Assembly: GCF_002869745.1 (NCBI RefSeq)
Contig: NZ_PNOS01000010.1
Location: forward strand, 45,740-109,739
Origin: Oceaniglobus roseus
GTDB lineage: Bacteria > Pseudomonadota > Alphaproteobacteria > Rhodobacterales > Rhodobacteraceae
Direction of reading: 5' to 3'
Length of the DNA stretch: 64,000 nucleotides
Positions 52,255-61,187 of this stretch are shown here, in pieces (position 1 is the first letter of the stretch; each line of letters begins with the position of its first letter). The translations under genes and the position numbers were made by a program. Below the pieces are notes generated by a model. That model worked only from the letters and a program-made list of their open reading frames with translations, ran no database searches and was not told where the DNA came from.

Positions 52255-52868
52255 GCCACGGCGCCCTCGACCCGGCCAAGACGGCCGTCCTGACCATCGA
52301 CCTGCAGAACGATTTCCTGCACCCCGAAGGCGCTTATGGCCGCGCCGGGCAGGGCTCGGCCTCCATCGCCGCCCTGCCCGCCCGCGTCGCGCCGGTGGTG
52401 GCGGCGCTGCGGGACAAGGGGGGCACCTATGTCTCGGCGCAGTTCACGCTGGTGCCGGGGCCCGGGGGGAAACCGCTGATCTCGCCGCACCTGAAGGCGC
52501 TTCGGCCGTTCCTGACCAAGGGCGATTTCGCGCCCGGCGCCTTCGGGCATCAACTGGTCGATGCGCTGGCGCCTGCGGATTACACGGTCGAGAAGGTGGC
52601 CTATTCCGCGTTCTACCAGACGCGGCTGGAGTACATCCTTCGGGCACTGAAGATCGACACGCTGATCGTCGGCGGGATCGTGACGAACGGCGGCGTCGCC
52701 TCGACGGTGCGGGACGCGCACCTCAGAGACATCCGCACGGTGCTGCTGTCGGACGGCTGCGCGGCGTTCAGGTCGGAGGTTCACGACGCGACGCTGGTCT
52801 CGCTCGGCTCCGTCACCGAGGTCGTCACCTGCGAAGCTGCCGTGGCGATGATCGGGGCGGCGTCGTGA
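52251..52868 (+). CDS. Isochorismatase-fold hydrolase lacking catalytic cysteine
   Basis: A 205-residue cysteine-hydrolase-fold protein. Asp17 (TIDLQNDF) and Lys115 (EKVAYSAF) of the triad are present. In the third position the usual TNVCVEST becomes TNGGVAST, so the nucleophile Cys is Gly148. In this family Cys is needed for amidase activity, whereas isochorismate hydrolases such as PhzD also have Gly there. It may therefore cleave a vinyl ether, or serve without a covalent step. Coupled by four bases on both sides. Confidence 0.82.
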   Translation: MSHGALDPAKTAVLTIDLQNDFLHPEGAYGRAGQGSASIAALPARVAPVVAALRDKGGTYVSAQFTLVPGPGGKPLISPHLKALRPFLTKGDFAPGAFGHQLVDALAPADYTVEKVAYSAFYQTRLEYILRALKIDTLIVGGIVTNGGVASTVRDAHLRDIRTVLLSDGCAAFRSEVHDATLVSLGSVTEVVTCEAAVAMIGAAS

Positions 52869-53728
52869 GCCTGCGCGCCCGCCTCGCCCGCCCCGAGATC
52901 CTCGTCGCGCCCGGCGTCTACGACGGGCTGACCGCAGGCCTCGCCGCCGCCGCCGGATTCGAGGCGCTGTACCTCTCGGGCGCGGCGGTCGCCTATACCC
53001 GTCTCGGCCGCCCCGACATCGGCCTGACGACGATGAGCGAGATGGCCGACACGCTGGCGCTGATCCGCGACCGGGTGGACCTGCCGGTGGTGATCGACGC
53101 CGACACCGGCTTCGGCAATGCGCTGAACGCCCAGCGCACCATGCGCGTCTACGAACGCGCGGGGGCGAACGCGCTGCAGGTCGAGGACCAGACATACCCG
53201 AAGCGCTGCGGCCACCTCGCCGACAAGTCGCTGATCCCGAAGGCCGAGATGGCGGGTAAGATCGCCGCCATGGCCGAGGCGCGCGCCTCGGACGAGACGC
53301 TGATCGTGGCACGCACCGATGCCATCGCGGTCGAGGGGTTCTCGGCCGCCGTGGACCGGGCGGGCGCCTACATCGAGGCCGGGGCGGACGTGCTGTTCAT
53401 CGAGGCGCCACGGACGGGGGACGAGCTGGCGCGCGTCGCAGCCGAGTTCCGCGGTCGGATACCGCTGCTCGCCAACATGGTCGAGGGCGGCGCGACCCCG
53501 GTGCAGGGGGCCGCGGACCTTGAGGCCCTTGGCTTCTCGCTGGTGATCTTCCCGGGCGGCATCGTGCGGGCGCTGGCGCGCGTCGCGCAGGAGTACTACG
53601 GCAGCCTGAAGGCGCACGGGTCGAACCGACCCTTCGCCGAGCGGATGTTCGATTTCGCCGGGCTGAACCGGGTGATCGGCACCGAGGAGATGCTGGCGGA
53701 GGGGCGGCGCTTCGAGGGCAAGCCGTGA
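52865..53728 (+). CDS. Isocitrate lyase/PEP mutase family C-C lyase
   Basis: A 287-residue TIM-barrel enzyme cleaving a 2-hydroxy-tricarboxylate or substituted malate by retro-aldol reaction. It has DADTGFGN (residues 78-85, Mg2+ site), VEDQ and the active-site loop KRCGH at 113-117 with catalytic Cys115. That loop marks a lyase of the methylisocitrate or 2,3-dimethylmalate type, not a phosphonate mutase. It starts with GTG at 52865. Together with the LeuCD-like hydratase it recalls the dimethylmaleate branch of nicotinate fermentation, but that is inference. Confidence 0.87.
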   Translation: MSLRARLARPEILVAPGVYDGLTAGLAAAAGFEALYLSGAAVAYTRLGRPDIGLTTMSEMADTLALIRDRVDLPVVIDADTGFGNALNAQRTMRVYERAGANALQVEDQTYPKRCGHLADKSLIPKAEMAGKIAAMAEARASDETLIVARTDAIAVEGFSAAVDRAGAYIEAGADVLFIEAPRTGDELARVAAEFRGRIPLLANMVEGGATPVQGAADLEALGFSLVIFPGGIVRALARVAQEYYGSLKAHGSNRPFAERMFDFAGLNRVIGTEEMLAEGRRFEGKP

Positions 53729-55080
53729 GCGCCACCGTCGCGCCCCCTCCTTCCTCCTTCCCGGTGACGGTGGAAACGCTGATCGTCGGCGCCGGGGCCT
53801 GCGGGCTGATCGCGGCGCTGACCGCCCACGAGGCCGGGCAGGAGGTGCTGGTGGTCGAGCGCGACGCGGTGCCCTCGGGCTCCACCGCGCTGTCTGCGGG
53901 GCTGATCCCGGCGGCCGGGACCCGGGTGCAGAAGGCGGCAGGGATCGAGGACACGGCGGCGCTGTTCGCGGCGGACATCCAGAGGAAGGCAAAGGGCGAG
54001 AACGATCCTCGGCTGGTGGACCTGCTGGCGGGCGGCGCGGCGGAGGCGGTCGACTGGCTCTGTGACCGTCACGGGCTGCCCTTCTCCGTCGTCGACGATT
54101 TCGACTACCCGGGCCATTCGCGGCGGCGGATGCACGGGCTGCCGACGCGCTCGGGGCGGGAGCTGGTGGATGCGCTCAGGGCCGCCTGCGAGGCGGAAGG
54201 GATCGACATCCTCTGCGGCGCGGCGGTGGACCGGCTCTTTGCCGAGGGACGGGAGGTGCGCGGCGTGTCGCTGCTGCGCGGCGACCTGCGCGAGGAGATC
54301 GGCTGCGCCCGGCTGATCCTCGCCTGCAACGGCTTCGGCGGCAACCGCGCCCGCGTGGCGGCACACATGCCCGGGATCGCCGGGGCGCTGTGGTTCGGCC
54401 ACGACGGCAACCGCGGCGAGGCGCTGGACTGGGGCGAGGCGATGGGGGCCGAGGTCCGCCACCTCGGCGCCTACCAGGGCCACGGGAACGTGGCGCATCC
54501 CCACGGGATCCTCATCACCTGGGCCGTCATCACCGGCGGCGGCATCCAGGTGAACCGGGACGGGCAGCGGTTCTGGGACGAATCGCAAGGATACTCCGAG
54601 GCGGCGCGCGCCGTGCTGGCCCAGCCCGGCGGTGCGGCGGTCACGGTGTTCGACGCCCGCCTCGCCGCGATCGCCCGCCAATTCGCCGACTTCCGCGCGG
54701 CCGAGGCGGCGGGCGCGGTGAAGACGGAGGACACGCTGGAGGGCGTGGCCGCGGCCTTCGCGCTACCCGCCGACGCGCTGGCGGAAGAGGTCGCGGCCTG
54801 CCACGCGGGGCCGGACCGCTTCGGACGCCGCTTCGATACCCCGCCGCTGGCCCCGCCCTATTGCGGCGTGCGGGTGACCGGGGCCCTGTTCCACACCCAG
54901 GGCGGGCTGGTGGTGGACGGTCGGGCCCGCGTCATGGGGCAGGACGGCAGCGCCTTCCCGAACCTCCACGCTGCGGGGGGCGCGGCCTGCGGCGTCTCCG
55001 GAGCGGGCGACTCAAGCTACCTGTCGGGCAACGGGCTGCTTGCGGCGGCGGTGCTGGGCAGGATCGCCGGGCGGGGCTGA
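53725..55080 (+). CDS. FAD-dependent dehydrogenase (fumarate reductase flavoprotein family)
   Basis: A 451-residue FAD enzyme with the dinucleotide motif VGAGACGLIAAL near residue 22, VVERD at the end of strand 2, and a C-terminal FAD contact HAAGGAACGVSGAGDSSYLSGNG. The middle GHSRRRMHG and GHGNVAHPHG carry basic residues fit for a carboxylate substrate. Relatives include tricarballylate and 3-ketosteroid dehydrogenases. A GTG start in a GTGA overlap makes it the last gene of the rightward operon. Likely role: introduce or reduce a C=C bond next to a carboxylate. Confidence 0.83.
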   Translation: MSATVAPPPSSFPVTVETLIVGAGACGLIAALTAHEAGQEVLVVERDAVPSGSTALSAGLIPAAGTRVQKAAGIEDTAALFAADIQRKAKGENDPRLVDLLAGGAAEAVDWLCDRHGLPFSVVDDFDYPGHSRRRMHGLPTRSGRELVDALRAACEAEGIDILCGAAVDRLFAEGREVRGVSLLRGDLREEIGCARLILACNGFGGNRARVAAHMPGIAGALWFGHDGNRGEALDWGEAMGAEVRHLGAYQGHGNVAHPHGILITWAVITGGGIQVNRDGQRFWDESQGYSEAARAVLAQPGGAAVTVFDARLAAIARQFADFRAAEAAGAVKTEDTLEGVAAAFALPADALAEEVAACHAGPDRFGRRFDTPPLAPPYCGVRVTGALFHTQGGLVVDGRARVMGQDGSAFPNLHAAGGAACGVSGAGDSSYLSGNGLLAAAVLGRIAGRG

Positions 55081-55147
55081 CCCCCGGCGGCCGTGCTGCC
55101 TTCGGGCCGTGCGGGGGGCTGTCTGCCCCCCATTGCCTTCGGCAATT

Positions 55148-55223
55148 CCCCCCGAGGATATTTCGAAAGCAAAGATGGGAAGACCGCACCCCCCATCTTT
55201 GCTTTCCCAAATATCCCCGCCGG
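55148..55223. terminator. Bidirectional terminator made of two inverted AAATA elements (copies E and F)
   Basis: A reverse copy (55148-55179, GAGGATATTTCGAAAGCAAAG) and a forward copy (55191-55223, CTTTGCTTTCCCAAATATCC) face each other. The arms CAAAGATGGG and CCCATCTTTG can pair around an 11-base loop. It lies midway between the converging FAD dehydrogenase and amidase stops, which supports a two-way terminator. Confidence 0.65.
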
Positions 55224-55256
55224 AGGCAACGGCGCGCAGCGCCGTATGTTGCGGCC

Positions 55257-56660
55257 TCAGCCTGCGACCGGGTCGATCGGGCCGAGCTTCAGGTCGAGTT
55301 CCTGCTCGATCCGGTGCGCGATCCGCAACAGCTGCGCCTCGGCGTGGGGGCGGGCGATGAGCTGCAGGCCGACGGGCAGGCCGTCGACGAGGGCCACGGG
55401 CAGGACCAGGGCCGGAAGTCCGAGGGTGGTGGCGAGGAAGGAGAACTTCAGCCAGTCGACGTAGTCCTTCACCGGCGTGTCGCCGACGCGGGACGGGTAC
55501 TCGTCCTCCACCGGCCCCGGCATCAGGCCGACCGACGGTGCGGCGAGGACGTCGTACTGCGCGAAGGCGGCGGCGACGCGGTTGTAGACCGCGGTGCGGG
55601 CGATCTGCGCATCATAGACCTGCTGGATGTCGAGGGTCTGGCCCAGGGCGATGTTCTCCTTCAGCGTCGTCTTGAACCGCGACTGGATCTCCTGCGGCAG
55701 GCGGCCCGGGCCCGCCGCCCAGACCATGGCGCGGAAGGTGATGTAGGCCTGTTCGAGGCCGGAGAGGTCGGGGAAGGTCTCGTCGGTGCCGAAGGCCGGG
55801 GAGAGGCGGGCGAGGGCCCCGGCCAGCGCGCCCTCCATGATCGTGTCGCAGGGGGCGAAGCCGCCCATGGTCGGACTGAAGGCGATGCGCACCGGGCCTG
55901 GCTCCTTCAGCACGGCCTTTGCATAGGCGGTCGCGGGCGCGGTGCGGGAGAGCGGCCAGGCAAGGTCTTCCCCCGCCATGGCGTCGAGGAACAGGGCGCA
56001 GTCGCGCACGTTGCGCGCCATCGGGCCCTGCACCGACATGGTGTTGAAGAGGTTCGTGGCCGAAGCCCCGCCCGCCACCCCGGGCGAGCAGCGCAGGCCC
56101 ACGACGCCGCAATAGGCCGCGGGCGTGCGCAGCGAGCCGGCGAGGTCGCTGCCGTGGGCCAGCCAGACCTGCCCCGAAGCGAGCGCCGCCGCCGCCCCGC
56201 CCGAGGAGCCGCCGGCGTTCCTCGCGGTGTTCCAGGGATTGCGGGTCATGCCGAAGACCGCGTTGAAGGTGTTTCCGCCCGCGCCCATCTCGGGCGTGTT
56301 GGTCTTGCCGATGACGATGCCGCCCCGCCCCTCCAGCCGCTCGACCAGCGGGTCCGAGGCCGGGGGGACGAAATCGGCGAAACCCGGCGTGCCGAAAGTG
56401 GTGCGCACGCCCCTGACCGGCGTCAGGTCCTTGATCGCGAGCGGCAACCCGTGCAGCGGCGCGCCCTGCGGTGTCGCGGCCGCCGCCCGCGCCCGGTCGG
56501 CGCAGAGGATCGGCATGGCGTTCACCGCGCCGTCCACGGCCGCGTGGCGGGCCGCGGCGGCCTCCACCAGTTCCGCGGGCGAGACCTTGCGCGCGGCGAG
56601 GAGGGCGACGGCCTCGGTGGCGTCGAGGGCGCAGAGGTCGGGTCCGCTAAAGGGGGGCAT
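55257..56660 (-). CDS. Amidase (amidase signature family)
   Basis: A 467-residue serine hydrolase with the Ser-cisSer-Lys triad: Lys in LPLAIKDLTPV, cis-Ser in NAGGSSGGAAAALA and nucleophile in GSDLAGSLRTPAAYCGVVGLR. It converges on the hydantoinase operon and could release ammonia from an amide product, but it is a separate transcript and its link to the pathway is only by proximity. The 248 bases upstream (56661-56908) are extremely GC-rich and hold no gene I can support. Confidence 0.85.
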   Translation of the reverse strand: MPPFSGPDLCALDATEAVALLAARKVSPAELVEAAAARHAAVDGAVNAMPILCADRARAAAATPQGAPLHGLPLAIKDLTPVRGVRTTFGTPGFADFVPPASDPLVERLEGRGGIVIGKTNTPEMGAGGNTFNAVFGMTRNPWNTARNAGGSSGGAAAALASGQVWLAHGSDLAGSLRTPAAYCGVVGLRCSPGVAGGASATNLFNTMSVQGPMARNVRDCALFLDAMAGEDLAWPLSRTAPATAYAKAVLKEPGPVRIAFSPTMGGFAPCDTIMEGALAGALARLSPAFGTDETFPDLSGLEQAYITFRAMVWAAGPGRLPQEIQSRFKTTLKENIALGQTLDIQQVYDAQIARTAVYNRVAAAFAQYDVLAAPSVGLMPGPVEDEYPSRVGDTPVKDYVDWLKFSFLATTLGLPALVLPVALVDGLPVGLQLIARPHAEAQLLRIAHRIEQELDLKLGPIDPVAG

Positions 56661-56908
56661 GGGCGAGGTCCTTTGGGCCGGGGTCAGAGGGCGAGTGCAG
56701 CAGATGCGCGGATCGGGGGCAAGGGGCCCTGCGGCACGGAACAGCGCGCGTTTCGGCGCGCTGGCGCGCGATCGGAGGTGCCCGCCGCGCGCGCGGGAAA
56801 TCTCCGGGCGCGCCGGACGCCGCGCGTGGGGCGCGCCCGCGCACGGCGGACTTGATCTCGGCCGCGGGCCGTGCCCTTACAAAGGGCACAACCTTCCAGC
56901 CGGGGTCC

Positions 56909-58207
56909 ATGTCCTTGTCCAACGCCATTCCGACCGACGACCTGCGCGATGCCGCGCGGGAGATCTTCCTGGCCGCCGTCGCCGCCGCCGATCCGGCCCG
57001 TGCCGTGTCGGCGGCGCTGGACGATCGTCCGCTGCCCCGTCCCGGTCCCGGCGGACTCACCCGGCTGGTCGCCATCGGCAAGGCGGCGCCCGCGATGATG
57101 GCGGCGGCACTGGCCCGCGTCGACGGTCCCCGTGAAGCGCTCTGCATCACCCACAAGGGCAACGGCGCCCCCTGCCCCGGCGCGCGCCTGCTGCACGCGG
57201 GCCATCCGGTGCCCGACGCCGACGGGCTGGCCGCGGGCCGGGCCGTGCTGGACCTGCTCGCCCCGGCGACGGCCGAGGACCGGGTGGTCGCCCTGATCTC
57301 GGGCGGCGGCTCGGCCCTGGTGCCCGCCCCGGCCGAGGGGCTGACGCTGGAGGACAAGATCGCGCTGAACCGGGCGCTCCTGTCCAGCGGGCTCGACATC
57401 GTGGCGATGAACCTGATCCGCCAGCAGGTGTCGCGGCTGAAGGGGGGCGGGCTGCTGCGGGTCGCGGCCCCCGCGCCGGTCAGCGCCCTGATCCTGTCGG
57501 ACGTGATCGGCGACGATCTGCGCGCCATCGCCAGCGGGCCCACGGTCTCCCCGCTCGGCACCCGGGAAGAGGCGGCGGCGCTGCTGAAGGGGGCCGGGAT
57601 CTGGGCGGACGTGCCCGAGGCGGTGCGGGCGCACCTGGACAGGCCCGCACCTGGCGTGCCGGAGATCGAGGCGGACAACCGGATGGTCGGCTCGAACGGG
57701 CAGAGCCTCGCGGCCGCGCGGCTGGCGGCTGAGGCGGCGGGTTTCGCGGCGCGGATCGTCTCGGACCGGTTGGTCGGCGACGTGGCCGAGGCGGCCGAAG
57801 CGCTTCATGCCGCAGCCGCCGCCCTGCCTGCCGGCGCACCGCCCACCGCCCTCCTCTGGGGCGGCGAGACGACGGTGCGGCTGCGCGGCAAGGGCATGGG
57901 CGGGCGCAACCAGGAACTGGCCCTGCGGCTGGCCCGCCGGGCGGCGGAGGCGCCGATTGCGCGCGTCTGGGCCGGCCTCAGCGGCGGCACCGACGGGCGG
58001 GACGGCCCGACCGAGGCCGCGGGCGGGATCGTGGATCAGGGCAGCTGGGCGCGGATCGGCGCGGCCGGGGGCGATGCGGCGGCACTCTTGGCGGACAACG
58101 ACAGCCACGCGGCGCTGGGCCTTTCGGGCGACCTTCTGGTGACGGGGGCCACCGGCACCAACGTTGCCGACATCCAGGTGCTGCTGTCGCGACCCGCGCC
58201 CGCCTGA
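56909..58207 (+). CDS. Glycerate 2-kinase (MOFRL family)
   Basis: A 432-residue kinase converting D-glycerate to 2-phosphoglycerate. Motifs: AIGKAAPAM near residue 55, ALISGGGSALV near 133, LILSDVIGDD, and the C-terminal MOFRL region WGGETTVRLRGKGMGGRNQELAL followed by SGGTDGRDGPT. ATG 56909 is preferred to one 19 codons upstream in poor context. Glycerate kinases serve glyoxylate and hydroxypyruvate use, so a link to a glyoxylate-forming lyase is possible. Confidence 0.87.
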   Translation: MSLSNAIPTDDLRDAAREIFLAAVAAADPARAVSAALDDRPLPRPGPGGLTRLVAIGKAAPAMMAAALARVDGPREALCITHKGNGAPCPGARLLHAGHPVPDADGLAAGRAVLDLLAPATAEDRVVALISGGGSALVPAPAEGLTLEDKIALNRALLSSGLDIVAMNLIRQQVSRLKGGGLLRVAAPAPVSALILSDVIGDDLRAIASGPTVSPLGTREEAAALLKGAGIWADVPEAVRAHLDRPAPGVPEIEADNRMVGSNGQSLAAARLAAEAAGFAARIVSDRLVGDVAEAAEALHAAAAALPAGAPPTALLWGGETTVRLRGKGMGGRNQELALRLARRAAEAPIARVWAGLSGGTDGRDGPTEAAGGIVDQGSWARIGAAGGDAAALLADNDSHAALGLSGDLLVTGATGTNVADIQVLLSRPAPA

Positions 58208-58255
58208 CGGCGACGCGGCGGCGCCCCGGCCAGTCCGAGCCTGCCCGAGCCGGTC

Positions 58256-58618
58256 TCAGCCGGCCATGCCGTAGTGTTCGACGATCGTTGCCATGTCCTC
58301 GGGCGCCATGGCGATGCCGAGGCTGGTGCAGGCGTTCGGCACATGCCGGAACACGGAGCCGTCCGAGAAGAAGGTCGACGAGGTGACCGGGATGATCTTC
58401 GTGTCCGGATAGCGGTACGAGGCGAAATCGGCCACGGCCAGGGCCGAGCCGTCGCGCATTGAGAGGTTCAGGATCAGCACCTCCCACGCGCCGCTCTGCA
58501 GGGCCCGGATCGCGGCATCCTGGCAGGCGACCACCGTGACGGACGCACCCCTGGCGCGCAGGCAGGATGCCCAGAGATCGGTCAGCTTCGGCACATCGCC
58601 GACGATCAGGATCTTCAT
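58256..58618 (-). CDS. Degenerate CheY-like receiver protein
   Basis: A 120-residue single receiver-fold protein. The phosphoacceptor Asp is Asn51 (LILNLSMRDG instead of LDL-MPDG), the N-terminal acidic pair is reduced to a single Asp (IVGDV) and the usual Lys-Pro near residue 100 is missing (ACTSLG). It cannot be phosphorylated in the normal way. It probably acts as a pseudo-receiver or scaffold. It stands alone with no histidine kinase nearby. Confidence 0.75.
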   Translation of the reverse strand: MKILIVGDVPKLTDLWASCLRARGASVTVVACQDAAIRALQSGAWEVLILNLSMRDGSALAVADFASYRYPDTKIIPVTSSTFFSDGSVFRHVPNACTSLGIAMAPEDMATIVEHYGMAG

Positions 58619-58825
58619 CTCGGAGACTTTCCTGCGGGACGGGCACCGGGACCGCGGCAGATTCGGCTGTTGCAAGGGTGCCCCAGTCCGGCAACCGGGT
58701 CAATTCTACACAAATCCATGCGGGCCCTGACAGGCGATCGCGGCAACAATCCGCTTGCATCTTCAGGGGGCACAATGGTTTGTCCGGGCCACCGGGAACG
58801 GCCCGGGGGAACGTCAGAGGCTGCG

Positions 58826-59200
58826 ATGACCACCTGGATCACCGTCTGCGATACCTGCCGATTCGGCGAGCAGGGCGATCGGCCGGAGGCGCCGCGCGAC
58901 GGCGCACGGCTGGCCGCGCTGGTCGAGGCCGAGGCCGAGACGCGGGAGGGCGTGCGCACCCGGCGCACCTCCTGCCTGATGGGCTGCACCCACGGCTGCA
59001 ACGTCGCGGTCCAGGCGGCGGGGAAGATCGCCTATACCCTCGGCCGGTTCGCGCCCGAGGCCGACGCGGCGGCGGCGATCGCCGATTATGCGGCGCTCCA
59101 TGCGGCCTCGGAGACGGGCCAGGTGCCCTATCGCAGCTGGCCGCAGGGGGTGAAGGGCCACTTCGTCACCCGCCACCCGCCGCTGCCCGACGCCGAATGA
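58826..59200 (+). CDS. DUF1636 family (2Fe-2S ferredoxin-like) protein
   Basis: A 124-residue protein with CDTC near residue 8 and TSCLMGCTHGCNVAV near residue 50. This cysteine pattern resembles thioredoxin-fold 2Fe-2S proteins. The family is usually next to cobalamin genes, as here, and overlaps cobC by four bases (ATGA). A role in cobalt handling or in a redox step of corrin synthesis is likely but unproven. The 207 bases upstream show no B12-box, so no cobalamin riboswitch was recognised. Confidence 0.75.
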   Translation: MTTWITVCDTCRFGEQGDRPEAPRDGARLAALVEAEAETREGVRTRRTSCLMGCTHGCNVAVQAAGKIAYTLGRFAPEADAAAAIADYAALHAASETGQVPYRSWPQGVKGHFVTRHPPLPDAE

Positions 59201-60234
59201 CAGGCGCGGCGCGGGATCACGGCGGAGGCGTGGACGCCGCGGTGGCCCGGTGGGGGGGCTCCCGCGCCGACTGGCTGGATCTCTCGACCGGGATCAACCC
59301 GCGGCCCTGGCCCCGTCCCGCCCTGCCCGAGACGGCCTGGACCGCCCTGCCCGACCGCGGCGCGTCCGCGGCGCTCGAGGCGGCGGCGCGGCGGTTCTGG
59401 GCGGTTCCCGAGGGGGCGGCGGTGCTGGCGGGTCCGGGCGCCTCGGCCCTCATCGCGCAGCTGCCGTTCTGCCTTGACGGGCGCGCGGTGCGGATCCGGC
59501 CGGACACCTACAACGAACACGCCGCCGCCTTTCGCGCCGCGGGCTGGGAGGTGACGGAAGGCACGGCACCCGTGCGGCTGGAAGTCAGCCCGAACAACCC
59601 GACCGGGGAGTTCTGGGAGGGACCGGACAGGCCGCCGGGGATGCTGGTCGTCGACGAATCCTTCTGCGACACGGACCCGGCCCGCAGCCTCATCGGCCGC
59701 GCGGGTCCGGGCACGGTGATCCTGAAGAGCTTCGGCAAGTTCTGGGGCCTGGCGGGGCTGCGGCTGGGCTTCGCGATCGGCGACCCGGCGGTGCTGGAAC
59801 GGCTGGCGGGCCGGCTCGGGCCCTGGGCGGTCTCGGGGCCTGCGCTGGCGCTCGGCACCGCGGCGCTGGAGGATGTGGGCTGGGCGGCGGCCGAACGCCT
59901 TGCCTTGCGCGACCGGGCGGCGCGGCTCGATGCGCTGCTGGCCACGGCAGGACTCGCGGCGGGGGGCGACTGTCCGCTGTTCCGCCTCTGCCGCACGCCC
60001 GATGTGGGGCTGTGGCACGACGCCCTGGCGCGGCGGCACATCCTGACGCGGGAGTTTCCCTATGCGCCGGACTGGCTGCGGCTCGGCCTGCCCCCGGACG
60101 ACGGGTGGACAAGGCTCGAAGCCGCCCTCGCCGAGGCCGGGGCGGAGGTTCACGGGACGGCAAACGGGACGGCGGGCGGGGCGACGGCGCAGCCGAGCGC
60201 CGCACGGCGGACCGGCCCGCAGTCCCGCACATGA
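59197..60234 (+). CDS. cobC: Threonine-phosphate decarboxylase / CobC
   Basis: A 345-residue class I/II PLP aminotransferase-fold protein that makes (R)-1-amino-2-propanol phosphate for the cobalamin side chain. Motifs: [12 protein letters not shown] near residue 27, [20 protein letters not shown] and the PLP lysine in [18 protein letters not shown]. The tail after about residue 320 is Ala/Gly/Thr-rich and looks dispensable. It overlaps DUF1636 and cobD by four bases each. Confidence 0.88.
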   Translation: MTGAARDHGGGVDAAVARWGGSRADWLDLSTGINPRPWPRPALPETAWTALPDRGASAALEAAARRFWAVPEGAAVLAGPGASALIAQLPFCLDGRAVRIRPDTYNEHAAAFRAAGWEVTEGTAPVRLEVSPNNPTGEFWEGPDRPPGMLVVDESFCDTDPARSLIGRAGPGTVILKSFGKFWGLAGLRLGFAIGDPAVLERLAGRLGPWAVSGPALALGTAALEDVGWAAAERLALRDRAARLDALLATAGLAAGGDCPLFRLCRTPDVGLWHDALARRHILTREFPYAPDWLRLGLPPDDGWTRLEAALAEAGAEVHGTANGTAGGATAQPSAARRTGPQSRT

Positions 60235-61133
60235 TCCTGCCCGCGGCCCTGATCCTCGACGCCGCCCTCGGCGAACCGGAGTGGCTGTGGTCGCGCCTGC
60301 CGCACCCGGCGGTCCTGATGGGACGAGCGGTGGGCTGGTGTGACGTCACGCTGAACCGCGGGGGCCACCGGCGCGTGAAGGGGGTGGTCGCGCTGGCGCT
60401 CCTCGTCGCGTTCGCGCTCCTTGCCGCGGGACTGGTCGCCGCGATTCCCCTCGGCCCCCTGCCCGAGATCGTGGCGGCGGCGATCCTGCTCGCGCAGCGC
60501 TCGCTCTGCGACCACGTCCGCGCCGTGGCCGTGGGGCTGCGCCGTGGCCTGCCCGAGGGGCGGCGGGCGGTGGCGATGATCGTCAGCCGCGACACCGCCG
60601 CCATGGACGCCGCCGCCGTCGCGCGCAGCGCCATCGAGTCGGGCTCCGAGAACCTGTCGGACGGCGTGATCGCCCCCGCCTTCTGGTTCCTGGTCGCGGG
60701 GCTGCCGGGGATGCTGGTCTACAAGATGGTGAACACGGCCGATTCGATGATCGGTTACCGCACGCCGCGCCACGAGGCCTTCGGCTGGGCCGCCGCGCGC
60801 ACCGACGACCTCCTGAACCTGGTTCCCGCCCGTCTGACCGCGGTGCTGATCGCCCTGACCGCCGGCCGCCTGCGCGACCTGCCCGCGATCCGGGCCGACG
60901 CCGCGCTGCACCGTTCGCCCAATGCCGGATGGCCCGAGGCGGCCATGGCCCGCGCGCTCGACGTGGCGCTGGCGGGGCCGCGGAGTTACGACGGCACGAT
61001 GCGCGACTTCCCCTTCGTGCACCCCTCGGGCCGCCGCGACCCCGGCGCGGCGGAGATCGGGGCCTGCGTGCGCCGGCTGTGGCGCGCCTGGGCCGCGCTC
61101 CTGGTGCTCGCGCTGGCGGCAGCGGTTGCCTAG
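60231..61133 (+). CDS. cobD: Adenosylcobinamide-phosphate synthase CobD/CbiB
   Basis: A 300-residue inner-membrane protein that joins aminopropanol (phosphate) to adenosylcobyric acid. Family motifs: [23 protein letters not shown] at the start, [34 protein letters not shown] and [13 protein letters not shown]. Four to five hydrophobic segments. Coupled to cobC (ATGA), which makes its substrate. Confidence 0.92.
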   Translation: MILPAALILDAALGEPEWLWSRLPHPAVLMGRAVGWCDVTLNRGGHRRVKGVVALALLVAFALLAAGLVAAIPLGPLPEIVAAAILLAQRSLCDHVRAVAVGLRRGLPEGRRAVAMIVSRDTAAMDAAAVARSAIESGSENLSDGVIAPAFWFLVAGLPGMLVYKMVNTADSMIGYRTPRHEAFGWAAARTDDLLNLVPARLTAVLIALTAGRLRDLPAIRADAALHRSPNAGWPEAAMARALDVALAGPRSYDGTMRDFPFVHPSGRRDPGAAEIGACVRRLWRAWAALLVLALAAAVA

Positions 61134-61187
61134 CGGGCCGCGGGTGCTAGCGTCTGTGGCAAAACGCCCCTGCCCGAAGGACCGCCC

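Noticed and set aside
58619..58825. Cobalamin riboswitch before DUF1636-cobC-cobD
   Set aside because: No recognisable B12-box (GCCACTG-like) or conserved core was found; a GCCACC near 58796 lacks the surrounding structure.
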